A DNA stretch of 64,000 nt from Niveispirillum sp. SYP-B3756 (GCF_009495745.1 NZ_WIDQ01000001.1:372001-436000), one strand, 5' to 3'; positions 17,379-26,321 are shown, numbered from the stretch's first letter. The notes: generated by a model from the sequence alone, not told the origin. Made by a program: numbers and translations.

Positions 17379-17756
17379 TCACACCGGACCGGTCATGATG
17401 AAGGCATTCAGCTTATTGCCGTCCAGATCACGGAAATAGGCGGCATAGAAGCTGTCACCACGCGGGCCCGGCGGGCCCTCGCACGTGCCGCCATGGGCGA
17501 TGGCGATATCGTAGAGGCGATGGACCTGTTCCGTGTCCTTCGCCTCAAACGCCACCATCACGCCATTGCCCACCGTGGCGGGGTTGCCGTCATAGGGCTT
17601 CATCAGCGCCACACCAGCAGCGCCACCCGGCTTGCCCCAGGCGATGCCGGTGGGAAATTCCATCATCCGGCCCACGCCCAGTTCCGCCGCGATGGCATCA
17701 TAGAAGGGCGCACCCCGCGCCAGATCATTGGTGCCCAGCGTTACATAGCCGATCAT
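17379..17756 (-). CDS. VOC-family (glyoxalase/bleomycin resistance-like) protein
   Basis: 125 residues with a single VOC domain. 'MIGYVTLGTNDLARGAPFYDAIAAELG' is the first beta-alpha-beta unit and 'YAAYFRDLDGNKLNAFI' the metal-site strand, with a potential ligand near the end. Many such proteins are lactoylglutathione-lyase-like; the substrate here is unknown. It sits between rdgB and hemW on the same strand. Confidence 0.85.
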   Translation of the reverse strand: MIGYVTLGTNDLARGAPFYDAIAAELGVGRMMEFPTGIAWGKPGGAAGVALMKPYDGNPATVGNGVMVAFEAKDTEQVHRLYDIAIAHGGTCEGPPGPRGDSFYAAYFRDLDGNKLNAFIMTGPV

Positions 17757-17828
17757 CTGTTCCCCCCATGTTCCGCATCAATATCGATGCGATGCAGAAC
17801 AATACAGGAACAAACACCCCTTGGCGAG

Positions 17829-18446
17829 TCATTTTGCCCCGAAACACAAAATCTTCAACTTCCGGAAAGCATCGGCGCGGTGGCTGATGGCTTGTTTCTC
17901 TGCCGGGTCCATCTCACCACAAGTGATGGTATAGCCATCGGGGGTGAAGATGGGATCATAACCGAAGCCGCGTCCACCGCGTGGCGGAAAGGTCAGGGTG
18001 CCGTCCAGCCGGCCCTCCACTGCCTCCACATGCCCATCGGGCCAGGCCAGGGCCAGGGCGCAGATGAAGGCGGCGCGGTCACCCTTGCGATCGGTGGCGG
18101 CCTCCAACTCCCGTTGTACCCTTTCCATGGCCAGGGTGAAATCCTTGCCCGGTCCAGCCCAGCGGGCCGAATAGATGCCCGGCGCCCCATCCAGCCCCGC
18201 CACCGACACCCCGCTGTCATCCGCCAGCGCCGGGAGGCCCGACGCGATGGCGGCCGCCCGCGCCTTCAAGGCCGCATTGCCGATATAGGTGCTTTCGGTC
18301 TCCTCCGGCTCCGCCAGCCCCAGTTCCCCAGCGGACGGAAACTTCGCCACATAATCTTTCAGCAGAGCAGCGATTTCCGGCACCTTGCCCTTGTTATGGG
18401 TGGCGATGACCAGCGTATCGCCGGTGAACTGACGGGGGGCGGACAT
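17829..18446 (-). CDS. rdgB: dITP/XTP pyrophosphatase
   Basis: 205 residues, Ham1/RdgB family. It removes non-canonical purine nucleotides (ITP, dITP, XTP) from the nucleotide pool. The conserved stretches 'IATHNKGKVPEI', 'ALADDSGVSVAGLDGAPGIYSARWAG', 'GRGFGYDPIFTPDG' and 'ISHRADAFRKL' are all present. ATG 18446 is chosen; a GTG at 18455 directly follows the stop of the DUF2971 gene, so the inserted gene abuts rdgB with no promoter space. Confidence 0.95.
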   Translation of the reverse strand: MSAPRQFTGDTLVIATHNKGKVPEIAALLKDYVAKFPSAGELGLAEPEETESTYIGNAALKARAAAIASGLPALADDSGVSVAGLDGAPGIYSARWAGPGKDFTLAMERVQRELEAATDRKGDRAAFICALALAWPDGHVEAVEGRLDGTLTFPPRGGRGFGYDPIFTPDGYTITCGEMDPAEKQAISHRADAFRKLKILCFGAK

Positions 18447-18455
18447 GGTCTTCAC

Positions 18456-19430
18456 TTATCTATGCCTACATGTGGTTCTATCGATATACGGAGTCTCAGA
18501 TTTTATCACAGGAACAGAACCAGCAACCAAATTTTTCATTTTATTAAGTCTTTCATCCTGATCAAGCCCAGGACCGACAATAACTTTTTTTAATGGGAAT
18601 TTTTCTTCAAAATTTAGGTATATATTAGGCAATCCTTCTGCATTTGAAATTTTTTCCTTTTCTTTCCTGTCTATTTTTTCTCCATTTTTTTCAAAAATCT
18701 CTCTCAGTTCTTTTCCAACAGGACTAAGAATAATTCGCGTTTCTCTTTCTTCAATGAATCCAATGTGCTTAAAAATAACAGAACATTTAACGTACTCGCT
18801 GATAAATTTTTGAAGAAGATAAAACATTTCATCATCTCTGTTGTATATTCCCCTGGATGCTGCATCCACACCGGCCCGAATCAGGAAGTCATGTGATTTA
18901 CGAAAATAATAAATATCGTGACCATAACAAACATCCGCAATTTCACAAAAATTATAAATGAATTCATCCCTTTCCATCTCTAAAAAATGCGACATTTTTT
19001 GTCTATCGAAAACTAAACAATAGCCATCTCTACCATACGCCCTCCATTGGCTTAACATTCCATTGTTATACTCATATGCCCCCTCATCATGAGAACAAAA
19101 TGATATAATAAATGGATCAAGAGCAGCCGGGCGATTTTCTCTCTCTGAAAAAAGCACGTGACGACAAACTGTTAGCAAGCGATGCGCTGAATATGAAGAA
19201 AAACGGAAAACATTTTGTTTCTTAGAAACAGACTTTATTCTATTTTTTTCCTTTCTTGGAAGATTATTGAAAAATATCTCAACACCGGCTTCAATTTCTC
19301 TTTCAAGAAAAGAGTCTATATGCTTAACCTCTTGCGTATCATTAAGCGAGTCAAAACGACTAGCTCGCAAGCTTCTACTTTCAATAATTTTAAATGCACT
19401 TTCTTCTTTCGTATAATGAAATAGGTCCAT
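18456..19430 (-). CDS. DUF2971 protein, AT-rich
   Basis: 324 residues. The N-terminus 'MDLFHYTKEESAFKIIESRSLRASRFDSLND' and the central 'IISFCSHDEGAYEYNNGMLSQWRAYGRDGYCLVFD' match the DUF2971 family (function unknown, often in accessory regions). The gene is much richer in A+T than its neighbours and is a likely recent arrival. GAAGG lies 7 nt before the ATG. Its stop codon TAA is immediately followed by the rdgB start region, so it is transcribed with rdgB. Confidence 0.8.
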   Translation of the reverse strand: MDLFHYTKEESAFKIIESRSLRASRFDSLNDTQEVKHIDSFLEREIEAGVEIFFNNLPRKEKNRIKSVSKKQNVFRFSSYSAHRLLTVCRHVLFSERENRPAALDPFIISFCSHDEGAYEYNNGMLSQWRAYGRDGYCLVFDRQKMSHFLEMERDEFIYNFCEIADVCYGHDIYYFRKSHDFLIRAGVDAASRGIYNRDDEMFYLLQKFISEYVKCSVIFKHIGFIEERETRIILSPVGKELREIFEKNGEKIDRKEKEKISNAEGLPNIYLNFEEKFPLKKVIVGPGLDQDERLNKMKNLVAGSVPVIKSETPYIDRTTCRHR

Positions 19431-19439
19431 TTAGCACCT

Positions 19440-19493
19440 TCATAAAATCCGTGATTTGGCATCATCCCAATCAAAAATATAATCTATTGGCAC
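19440..19493 (-). pseudogene. Possible BrnT-like N-terminal fragment
   Basis: A GTG-initiated frame of 17 codons encoding 'VPIDYIFDWDDAKSRIL' and then a stop. The 'FDWDDAKSR' part resembles the start of BrnT toxins ('F-W-D-x-x-K'). It overlaps the 3' end of the truncated ccdB in another frame and precedes DUF2971. It is very short, so this is a weak call. Confidence 0.25.
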
Positions 19494-19714
19494 CCCACTT
19501 GAAAACGCGCCATCGTCTGCTGTTGCGTCATCATGACAAAATCCTCTCCCATCACCCGAAATATCGGGTTCAGACGGCTGATCGGCTTCGGTGCTTGGGA
19601 GCGGGCGACCAGCGGCACCACCATCCTTGTATTCAAATCACGCAGGAGGTTGGCCTGCACATCCAGCACATAGCCGGTGCCGCTGCCCAGCGGGTAAACA
19701 TCGAAGCGAGCCAT
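19484..19714 (-). pseudogene. ccdB: CcdB-like toxin, C-terminally truncated
   Basis: 76 residues. 'MARFDVYPLGSGTGYVLDVQANLL' and 'RMVVPLVARSQAPKPISRLNPIF' match the first three quarters of CcdB, the DNA gyrase poison. CcdB is normally about 100 residues and its last residues contact gyrase. Here the frame ends 'TMARFQVGCQ', unlike the family, exactly where AT-rich DNA begins. The toxin is probably inactive. Its start overlaps the ccdA stop (TGATG). Confidence 0.75.
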
Positions 19715-19959
19715 CAGAACTGCCTGAACTGCTGCAACGGCATCCCATGCTGGCTTACATGATCATTGGCGCTCTGGATGGCATCGCGGTTCCGGTCCAG
19801 CCAATCCTGTTCAGCCTGTTGGCGGATGGCCAGTTGAATTCCCCGCTCTGCCGCAGCGGAAAGGTCAATCGACAGGCTTTCCGCCTGCGCCAGCAGATCA
19901 GCGGAAATGGAGAGGCTGGCCTGTCGTTTGGGCCCCGACTGGTTGGTCTGGATCGTCAT
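19714..19959 (-). CDS. ccdA: CcdA-like antitoxin
   Basis: 81 residues. The N-terminal 'KRQASLSISADLLAQAESLSIDLS' is the ribbon-helix-helix DNA-binding part. The C-terminal 'DWLDRNRDAIQSANDHVSQHGMPLQQFRQF' is the typical CcdB-binding tail. AAGGA lies 7-8 nt before ATG 19959. It overlaps ccdB by one base, as in authentic ccdAB operons, and sits in the rph-rdgB gap. Confidence 0.9.
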   Translation of the reverse strand: MTIQTNQSGPKRQASLSISADLLAQAESLSIDLSAAAERGIQLAIRQQAEQDWLDRNRDAIQSANDHVSQHGMPLQQFRQF

Positions 19960-19977
19960 CAGCCGTTCCTTCAATCA

Positions 19978-19990
19978 CACCATCATGGTG
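19978..19990. promoter_or_regulatory. Candidate ccdAB operator
   Basis: A 13-bp palindrome CACCATCATGGTG, about 19 nt before the ccdA start. A TTGACC box (minus strand, 20007-20012) lies upstream of it. CcdA autoregulates its operon in known systems. This is inferred from position only. Confidence 0.4.
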
Positions 19991-20053
19991 GCGATTCCCC
20001 GGCAGAGGTCAAGGGGTGGCATCGTCAACCGACACCACCCGATGGCCACACCC

Positions 20054-20773
20054 TCACAGCCCCAGCACAGCCCGCTGCATCGCCGTCAGTTCGGCGATGC
20101 CCTTGCGGGCCAGCGACAGCAGCGTCAGGAACTCGGCCTCCTGGAACGGCTTATCCTCTGCCGTGCCCTGGATTTCCACGATGCCGCCACGGCCGGTCAG
20201 CACGAAATTGGCGTCGGCCCCGGCATTGCTGTCTTCCGGGTAATCCAGGTCCAGCACCGGCACGCCATTATAGATGCCGCAGGAAATGGCGGCCACCTGG
20301 TCGATCAGCGGGATTTCCTTCAGCACGCCGATGCGTTGCAGGTGCTGAAAGGCCAGATGCAGGGCGACATAGGCGCCGGTGATCGATGCCGTGCGGGTGC
20401 CGCCATCGGCCTGGATCACATCGCAATCCACCTTCACCTGAATCTCGCCCATCGCCTTTACATCGGTGACGGCGCGCAAGGAACGACCGATCAGGCGCTG
20501 GATTTCTTGGGTGCGGCCGGACTGCTTGCCCTTGGCGGCCTCACGGTCGGTGCGGGTGTGGGTGGAGCGGGGCAACATGCCATATTCCGCCGTCACCCAG
20601 CCCTCCCCCTTGCCGCGCAGGAAGGGCGGCACCTTCTCTTCCACGCTGGCGGTGCACAGCACATGCGTGTCACCGAACTTCACGAAGCAGGAGCCTTCGG
20701 CATGGCGGGAGAAGTGGGTTTCCAGGCTGACGGCGCGGAGCTGGTCGGCAAGGCGGCCGGAGGGGCGGGTCAT
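20054..20773 (-). CDS. rph: RNase PH
   Basis: 239 residues. Phosphorolytic 3'-5' exoribonuclease that trims tRNA 3' ends. The conserved parts are '[16 protein letters not shown]', '[36 protein letters not shown]', '[24 protein letters not shown]' and '[17 protein letters not shown]'. An alternative ATG at 20785 would add four residues. It is the first gene of the rph-rdgB-hemW group and is divergent from hrcA. Confidence 0.95.
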   Translation of the reverse strand: MTRPSGRLADQLRAVSLETHFSRHAEGSCFVKFGDTHVLCTASVEEKVPPFLRGKGEGWVTAEYGMLPRSTHTRTDREAAKGKQSGRTQEIQRLIGRSLRAVTDVKAMGEIQVKVDCDVIQADGGTRTASITGAYVALHLAFQHLQRIGVLKEIPLIDQVAAISCGIYNGVPVLDLDYPEDSNAGADANFVLTGRGGIVEIQGTAEDKPFQEAEFLTLLSLARKGIAELTAMQRAVLGL

Positions 20774-20932
20774 GGGATTATCCATTTCGGGTCTGATTGA
20801 ATCGCTGCATTCTCATACCAACGCCAGCCTAGCGAAGTCCACTTGCCTGCCGGGCATGACCGTCCGTTGATTTGCGCCGCGCCCGCGCCTAAGCTCCTTC
20901 TTTGTAAATGTGGCAGATAAATTGCGAAGGGC

Positions 20933-21970
20933 ATGATCAGCGAACTGAACCAGCGCTCGCGTGAGGTGTTCCGCGAAATCGTGGAAGCCTATGTCCAGAC
21001 GGGGGAACCGGTGGGTTCCCGCACCCTGTCGCGCCGGCTCACCACCGCGCTGTCGCCGGCCACCATCCGCAATGTCATGGCGGATCTGGAGGATCTGGGC
21101 CTGCTGATGGCCCCGCACACCTCTGCGGGCCGTGTGCCCACCGATGCGGGCCTGCGCCTGTTCGTCAATGGCATTCTGGAAATCGGCGCCCTGTCGGAGA
21201 AGGAGCGCACAGATATCGAGGCGCGCTGCGCCGCCGGTGGCAGGTCCATGCCGGAAATGCTGGAGGAGGCGACGAACCTGCTGTCGGGCCTGTCCTCCTG
21301 CGCAGGATTGGTGCTGGCCCCCAAGACCGACCGGCCGCTGAAACATATCGAATTCATCAACCTGTCGCCCGGCCGCGCCCTGGTGGTGCTGGTGACGGAA
21401 GATGGCTTGGTGGAAAACCGGGTGGTGGAGGTGGCTGTGGGCCTGCCACCCTCTGCCCTGCAGATGGCCAGCAATTACCTGAATGCCCGCGTGGTCGGCC
21501 GCACCCTGGCCGAAGCCCGCGCCTTCATCCAGAAGGAGATGGAGGAGCAGAAAAGCCAGCTGGATACGCTGACCGCCAAGGTGGTGGAAACCGGGCTGGC
21601 CACCTGGGCCGGCACGCGCGACAGCCAGGGTTACCTGATCGTGCGCGGTCAAGCCCGGCTGCTGGAGGATGTGACGGCCCTGTCCGACCTGGAGCGCATC
21701 CGCAACCTGTTCGAAGCGCTGGAAACCCGCGAGCAGATGATGCGGATGCTGGATGCCACCGGCAAGGCCGAAGGGGTGCAGATTTTCATCGGCGCGGAAA
21801 GCGAGCTGTTCAGCCATGCCGGCTGTTCCATGATCGTCAGCCCCTATATGAACACCAAGGAACAGATTGTCGGGGCCATCGGCGTGATCGGCCCCGCCCG
21901 CATCAATTACGCCCGCATCATCCCCATGGTGGATTATACCGCCAAGGTGATCGGGCGGCTGATGGGATAG
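20933..21970 (+). CDS. hrcA: Heat-inducible transcription repressor HrcA
   Basis: 345 residues. The winged-helix region 'LNQRSREVFREIVEAYVQTGEPVGSRTLSRRLTTALSPATIRNVMADLEDLGLL' is diagnostic, as is 'HTSAGRVPTDAGLRLFV'. HrcA represses groESL and dnaK operons through CIRCE (TTAGCACTC-N9-GAGTGCTAA). I saw no CIRCE upstream of hrcA or grpE here. AAGG precedes the ATG. grpE follows after 154 nt. Confidence 0.95.
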   Translation: MISELNQRSREVFREIVEAYVQTGEPVGSRTLSRRLTTALSPATIRNVMADLEDLGLLMAPHTSAGRVPTDAGLRLFVNGILEIGALSEKERTDIEARCAAGGRSMPEMLEEATNLLSGLSSCAGLVLAPKTDRPLKHIEFINLSPGRALVVLVTEDGLVENRVVEVAVGLPPSALQMASNYLNARVVGRTLAEARAFIQKEMEEQKSQLDTLTAKVVETGLATWAGTRDSQGYLIVRGQARLLEDVTALSDLERIRNLFEALETREQMMRMLDATGKAEGVQIFIGAESELFSHAGCSMIVSPYMNTKEQIVGAIGVIGPARINYARIIPMVDYTAKVIGRLMG

Positions 21971-22124
21971 GGGCGGTGACGGTTCCCCCCTTGCAATCGA
22001 CCCGTGTGAAACACCATCTCCAACCCGCCTATCATCTCGACAGGCGGGACAATCCCCCCTAAACCTCTGTCACCGGCAGCCCGCCGGATGACGTTTCGTA
22101 AAAAGCCCGAGGCTTGGAACCGCG

Positions 22125-22703
22125 ATGAGTGAGACGACCAACACCAACGAAACCGAAACCGCCACCGGTGCCGAACAGGCCGAGGCGGTCGCACCCGCCG
22201 CCGATGCCGGCCGCGTTGCCGCGTTGGAGGCGGAGGTCGCCCAACTGAAGGACCAGCTGCTGCGTTCCCTGGCAGAAGCGGAGAATATCCGCCGCCGGGC
22301 CGAGCGGGAGCGGGAAGACACCGCCAAATACGCCGTGGCCAAGTTCGCCAAGGATCTGCTGGCCGTGGCCGACAATCTGCGCCGCGCCGTGGAAGCCGTG
22401 TCGCCGGAAACCCGCGCCGAGAATGCCGGCGTCAGCAACCTGCTGACCGGGGTGGAAGCGACGGAGCGCCAGCTGGAAGCTGCCTTCGACCGCGCCGGCA
22501 TCACCCGCATGGAAGCCCTGGGCCAGCCGGCCGACCCGAATTTCCATCAGATCATGATGGAGATGGAAGGCACCGACAAGGTGCCGGGCACTGTGGTGCA
22601 GGTACTGCAGGCGGGCTACACCATCCATGGCCGCCTGCTGCGTGAAGCCATCGTCGGTGTCGCCAAGGGCAGCGATGCCGGCCATGTAAAGACCAGCGCG
22701 TAA
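22125..22703 (+). CDS. grpE: GrpE, nucleotide exchange factor of DnaK
   Basis: 192 residues. A charged, flexible N-terminus and a long coiled coil 'ALEAEVAQLKDQLLRSLAEAENIRRRAEREREDTAKYAV' precede the beta domain 'LGQPADPNFHQIMMEME' and 'VVQVLQAGYTIHGRLLREAIVGVAKG'. It releases ADP from DnaK. It lies downstream of its regulator gene hrcA, as is common in alphaproteobacteria. Confidence 0.95.
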   Translation: MSETTNTNETETATGAEQAEAVAPAADAGRVAALEAEVAQLKDQLLRSLAEAENIRRRAEREREDTAKYAVAKFAKDLLAVADNLRRAVEAVSPETRAENAGVSNLLTGVEATERQLEAAFDRAGITRMEALGQPADPNFHQIMMEMEGTDKVPGTVVQVLQAGYTIHGRLLREAIVGVAKGSDAGHVKTSA

Positions 22704-22720
22704 GGCTTTTACCCCCTCTT

Positions 22721-22748
22721 GCGCGGGCCGGCGACCGCCGGCCCGCGC
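22721..22748. other. Strong GC hairpin after grpE
   Basis: A perfect 13-bp stem (22721-22733 and 22736-22748) with a 2-base loop, all G and C, 17 nt after the grpE stop. A second GGGCGGCGG/CCGCCGCCC stem follows at about 22770-22790. Neither has a T run; they may stabilise the mRNA end or assist termination further on. Confidence 0.6.
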
Positions 22749-22811
22749 ACACATGTGCGCGTAAGCCAGGGCGGCGGATGCCGCCGCCCGGCGCCTGAGG
22801 GCGAACGCACT

Positions 22812-22842
22812 TATAAAGAGCCATGCCCCATGGCTCTTTATA
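22812..22842. terminator. Bidirectional terminator between grpE and the secreted protein gene
   Basis: A perfect 14-bp stem beginning TATAAAGAGCCATG with loop CCC. The A-rich and T-rich stem ends serve as U tracts in both directions. It lies between convergent genes. Confidence 0.8.
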
Positions 22843-23415
22843 TCACTGGATGATGATCACCGGGAACAGGTTGGCCTTGATGGCTGCCTCCAACTGGCTA
22901 TCCAGGTCGGTTCCCATTTCCGTGACCATGGCCAGCATGGTCTTGTCACGTTCTGCCAGACTGACATCCTCCCGCACGCTGGTGGAGCGGGTGACGATAG
23001 CCGAGACGCTGCCAGAGAAGCCGCGCGCCGTGCCCTCTACAATGATATCAACCTGAAGCCGACCATCATATTGCTCGGACTGGTCCTTGGTGAACCAACC
23101 CTTGATGCCCGTGGTCCGCGCCAACTCCTTCTCCTTCACCGAGGCATCACGGATGATGACACGGGCACGCCCCTGTGTGCCGCCAGCCTTCAGCCGCTGC
23201 GAAGCCCAAAGGCGCACCGCATCCGATGGGGTGATGGTGATCAGGTGATCGACATTAGGTTCCCTCATCGGCGCCACATACTCGCTTTCCACGTCGATGC
23301 TGGCCACATCCAACGTGATCGGGTCTTTCGCCGTAAAATCCAGCGCTCCCCCCTGGGCCAGGGCGGGCAAGGTCACCAAAGACAAACAGGCGGCAATGAA
23401 AAGGCGTCGCAGCAT
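22843..23415 (-). CDS. Secreted protein of unknown function
   Basis: 190 residues. A signal peptide (about 1-21, 'MLRRLFIAACLSLVTLPALAQ') directs it to the periplasm. The mature protein has no transmembrane segment or cysteine. Visible features are 'ITITPSDAVRLWASQRLKAGG' and a C-terminal half with alternating hydrophobic strands ending 'NLFPVIIIQ'. It may be a beta-rich domain of the kind found beside outer-membrane assembly genes, but I cannot name the family. Confidence 0.75.
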   Translation of the reverse strand: MLRRLFIAACLSLVTLPALAQGGALDFTAKDPITLDVASIDVESEYVAPMREPNVDHLITITPSDAVRLWASQRLKAGGTQGRARVIIRDASVKEKELARTTGIKGWFTKDQSEQYDGRLQVDIIVEGTARGFSGSVSAIVTRSTSVREDVSLAERDKTMLAMVTEMGTDLDSQLEAAIKANLFPVIIIQ

Positions 23416-23607
23416 TTTTCCGTTCCCATGCTGACTTCCCTTGCGGGAGGTGGAGCAATTTCAAGGTAACTTGGACGATATCTATGGCGGTTCGATGGCC
23501 GGCATCCTGCCGCCGCGACGTTGCAACAGCAAGGCCCATTGCCAGGGAATGTCTCCCCCTGCCCGTTGATCCGCAACGACTTCCCCCGCTGATCGGGCCG
23601 ACCCGTC

Positions 23608-24570
23608 CTACCCTTCCTTCTTCAGGGCCCGGGGGTGAGCATTTTCATAGACGGACAGCAGCGTTTCCGCATCCACATCGGTATAGCGCTGGGTGGTGGA
23701 GAGGCTGGCATGGCCCAGCAAATCCTGAATGGCGCGCAGATCCGCCCCACTGCCCAGCAGATGGGTGGCAAAGCTGTGGCGCAGCGCATGGGGGGTGGCG
23801 CTGTCCGGCAGGCCCAGCAACCCACGCAGCGCCTGCATCGCCTTGCGCGCCACCGAGGCATTCAGCCGATCGCCCCGCGCCCCCAGGAACAAGGGCGCGC
23901 TGCCCGGCAGGCGAAAGGGGCAGGCTTCCAGATAGGCGGCGACGGCGTGATGCACCGCCGGCAGTAGCGGCACCTGCCGTTCCTTGGCCCCCTTGCCCAG
24001 CACCCGCACGGTCTCCGCCCCCGGCGGCAGATCATGGCGGTTCAGGGCCAGCCCTTCGGAAATGCGTAGGCCGCAGCCATAGAGCAAGGTGAGCAAGGCC
24101 CGGTCGCGCAGCCCGATCCAGGGCGCTTCCGGCAACTCCGCCGCCGCATCCAGCAATTGCGCCGCGTCCGGTGCCGTCAGCGGGCGAGGCAGCGGGCGTT
24201 TCACCTTGGGGCTGCCCAGAATCTGTATGACCGGATTATGCACAATCCCCTGCCGGTCCAGCCAACGGAACAGGTTGCGCACCCCCGCCAGCCCGCGCGC
24301 CCTTGTGCCCGCCGCCGCCCCCTCCCCTGCCCGCGCCGACAACCAGGCGCGAAAATCAGCCAACCCCAGCGCAGACAGATCGCTCAGCCCCGGCGCACGA
24401 CCGCGATATTCCGCGATGAAGGCCAGGAAACCCGCCAGATCGGCGCTGTAGGATTTCAGCGTTGCCGGAGCACAACCCTTTTCATTGGCCAGCCAGCGCT
24501 GCCAGCGGTCAATGGCGTCTGCCAGATCTGGCTGGGCGGCGAAACCCAGAAAGGGGGCCGGCCCTGCCAT
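23608..24570 (-). CDS. xerC: Tyrosine recombinase XerC
   Basis: 320 residues. Catalytic residues are visible: Arg in 'YGCGLRISEGL', Lys region 'RVLGKGAKERQVPL', 'HALRHSFATHLL', 'LGHASLSTTQRYTDV' (His and nucleophile Tyr). With XerD it resolves chromosome dimers at dif. The start at 24570 is the first ATG with homology ('AGPAPFLGFAAQPDLADAI') and lies 4 nt after the stop of the DUF484 gene. The DUF484-xerC order matches other proteobacteria. Confidence 0.93.
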   Translation of the reverse strand: MAGPAPFLGFAAQPDLADAIDRWQRWLANEKGCAPATLKSYSADLAGFLAFIAEYRGRAPGLSDLSALGLADFRAWLSARAGEGAAAGTRARGLAGVRNLFRWLDRQGIVHNPVIQILGSPKVKRPLPRPLTAPDAAQLLDAAAELPEAPWIGLRDRALLTLLYGCGLRISEGLALNRHDLPPGAETVRVLGKGAKERQVPLLPAVHHAVAAYLEACPFRLPGSAPLFLGARGDRLNASVARKAMQALRGLLGLPDSATPHALRHSFATHLLGSGADLRAIQDLLGHASLSTTQRYTDVDAETLLSVYENAHPRALKKEG

Positions 24571-24574
24571 ATCC

Positions 24575-25306
24575 TCAATCCAGCCGCAGGGTGATGGCGC
24601 GTTCCACCACGCCGGCCAGGAAGACCAGCAGGTCGGTCGCCTGGCCGGGCTGGAACATGTCCGGCTCCATGGAACCGAAAGCCAGCAGCCCTTCCGTGCC
24701 CTCCCCCATCTCCGTCGCGCCAAAGCGCAGGCGGACCAGGGCTTCCGACCGCACGGGGAATTCGCAATGACCCCACAGGTCGGCCGCCCCGAAAATATCC
24801 CCGCGCAACGCCACATCGGACCGGCCCAGCAGGCGGTTCACCGCCCCTGGCGGGGTCATCACCAGCCCGGCCGGGCCGGTCAGCGGTGCCAGCACGGCGA
24901 TCTTGTCATCGGGATTTTCCATCACCAGCACCGCGGCATCCAGGTCCAGCAGCACCGCCAGATCGCCGGTCACGGCACGCACCAGCTCTTCCAGCCCTTG
25001 GGCTGCCAGCAGGTGCAGCACGGCGGCATGAACCCGCTGCTGGTTGAGGAAATTGGCGCGGGTGGTTTCCACCAGTTCCCGCCGCTGGTCGGACAGCCGC
25101 CCCAGCTCCCCCCGCAGCTTTTCCAGCAGATATTGCCGCATATCCACCACGCTGTCGCCATGCGGACCGGCAGGGGGGATCAGGTACGGGATGACATCTG
25201 GCCGGCGGGTCAGAAAGTCAGGATGTTCTTTCAGGAACTCCGCCACATCATCGGCCGTCAACTCATCCATCGCGGCATTGGCGCTTGGATCGGGGCCGAT
25301 GGTCAT
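24575..25306 (-). CDS. DUF484 family protein
   Basis: 243 residues. 'LTADDVAEFLKEHPDFLTRRPDVIPYLIPP' is the diagnostic N-terminus; a coiled coil 'LLEKLRGELGRLSDQRRELVETTRANF' follows, and then a GAF-like C-terminal half. GGAAGG lies about 9 nt before the ATG. It is directly upstream of xerC, as in E. coli (yigA), which suggests a link to recombinase expression but not a known activity. Confidence 0.9.
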   Translation of the reverse strand: MTIGPDPSANAAMDELTADDVAEFLKEHPDFLTRRPDVIPYLIPPAGPHGDSVVDMRQYLLEKLRGELGRLSDQRRELVETTRANFLNQQRVHAAVLHLLAAQGLEELVRAVTGDLAVLLDLDAAVLVMENPDDKIAVLAPLTGPAGLVMTPPGAVNRLLGRSDVALRGDIFGAADLWGHCEFPVRSEALVRLRFGATEMGEGTEGLLAFGSMEPDMFQPGQATDLLVFLAGVVERAITLRLD

Positions 25307-25338
25307 GAGCGCGAACCTTCCATGGCAGCAGAAAACAG

Positions 25339-25368
25339 GCCCCCTCCCCCGATTCCGGCGGAGGGGGC
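25339..25368 (-). terminator. Terminator of the transaldolase gene
   Basis: A 9-bp stem GCCCCCTCC/GGAGGGGGC (25339-25347 and 25360-25368). On the minus strand it is followed by TGTTTTC. It lies about 10 nt after the transaldolase stop. Confidence 0.7.
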
Positions 25369-25376
25369 TGTATCAC

Positions 25377-26057
25377 TTACTTACGAACCGGGATTTCCTG
25401 ATCCAGGATCGACTGGCCAGTCTTGGCCCAGTCGGAGACGAACTGGGCCAGGCCCTTGTCGGTCAGCACATGGCCGGCCAGCTGGCGAATCACGTTCGGC
25501 GGCATGGTGGCGACATGCGCACCCATGCGGGCCGATTCCACCACATGGATCGGGTTGCGCACGGACGCCACCAGCACCTCGGTCGTGAAAGCCGGGTAGT
25601 TGGCATAGATCTCGACGATTTCCTGGATCAGGGTCAGGCCGTTCTGGCCGATATCATCCAGGCGGCCGACGAAGGGGGAGATGAAGGCGGCACCAGCCTT
25701 GGCGGCCAGGATGGCCTGGGCGGCGGAGAAGCACAGGGTCACATTGACCATGGTGCCTTCATTGGCCAACGTGCGGCAGACCTTCAGACCGGCCGGCGTC
25801 AGCGGCACCTTCACCGCCACGTTCGGGGCGATCTTGGCCAGATGGCGGCCTTCCTTCAGCATGGTCTCAAAATCGGTGGCCGCCACCTCGGCGGAAACCG
25901 GGCCGCTGACCACGTCGCAGATCTCCGCAACCAGTTCGATGAAGTTGCGGCCGGCCTTGGCCACCAGCGTCGGGTTGGTGGTCACGCCATCCAGCAGGCC
26001 GGTGGCGGCCAGATCACGGATTTCGGCCAGGTCGGCGGTATCGACAAAGAACTTCAT
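25377..26057 (-). CDS. tal: Transaldolase, short TalC/Fsa-type
   Basis: 226 residues. '[34 protein letters not shown]' and the Schiff-base lysine in '[12 protein letters not shown]' identify the small transaldolase or fructose-6-phosphate aldolase-like group. '[12 protein letters not shown]' and '[23 protein letters not shown]' are conserved in it. It should act in the non-oxidative pentose phosphate pathway. The start at 26057 was chosen by homology; the frame to 26162 has none. Confidence 0.92.
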   Translation of the reverse strand: MKFFVDTADLAEIRDLAATGLLDGVTTNPTLVAKAGRNFIELVAEICDVVSGPVSAEVAATDFETMLKEGRHLAKIAPNVAVKVPLTPAGLKVCRTLANEGTMVNVTLCFSAAQAILAAKAGAAFISPFVGRLDDIGQNGLTLIQEIVEIYANYPAFTTEVLVASVRNPIHVVESARMGAHVATMPPNVIRQLAGHVLTDKGLAQFVSDWAKTGQSILDQEIPVRK

Positions 26058-26321
26058 GGCAAGGGCGTCCTGCACGGCAATGGGTGGGCGCGCCCCGTAC
26101 CAGGGCCGCCACGATGGCGCGGACAATACCCAAAGCAGCATCCGCCCGCCAGCATTGCCCACGCATGGCCCGGCGGCACGCGATTCATGTTGCTATGCAG
26201 CATAAGGGCGGCTGCCATGGGGCCAGGGGCATTCAAGCGACCGTGCCGGAATGTTATCTTTAATAATGGCCGATGCGCTTTCCGGCCTGCTATTCTCTCG
26301 TCGATATATGGGTTTTCAACG

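Noticed and set aside
20933-22124. CIRCE element for HrcA
   Set aside because: No TTAGCACTC-N9-GAGTGCTAA or close version was found before hrcA or grpE.
23608-24570. XerC as an integrase of a mobile element
   Set aside because: It is adjacent to a DUF484 gene, as in chromosomal dimer-resolution loci, and has no attachment-site repeats or tRNA gene nearby.
25044-26321. A long upstream extension of the MFS gene reaching 25044
   Set aside because: It crosses the DUF484 and transaldolase genes on the other strand and shows no homology; the exporter begins at about 26322.
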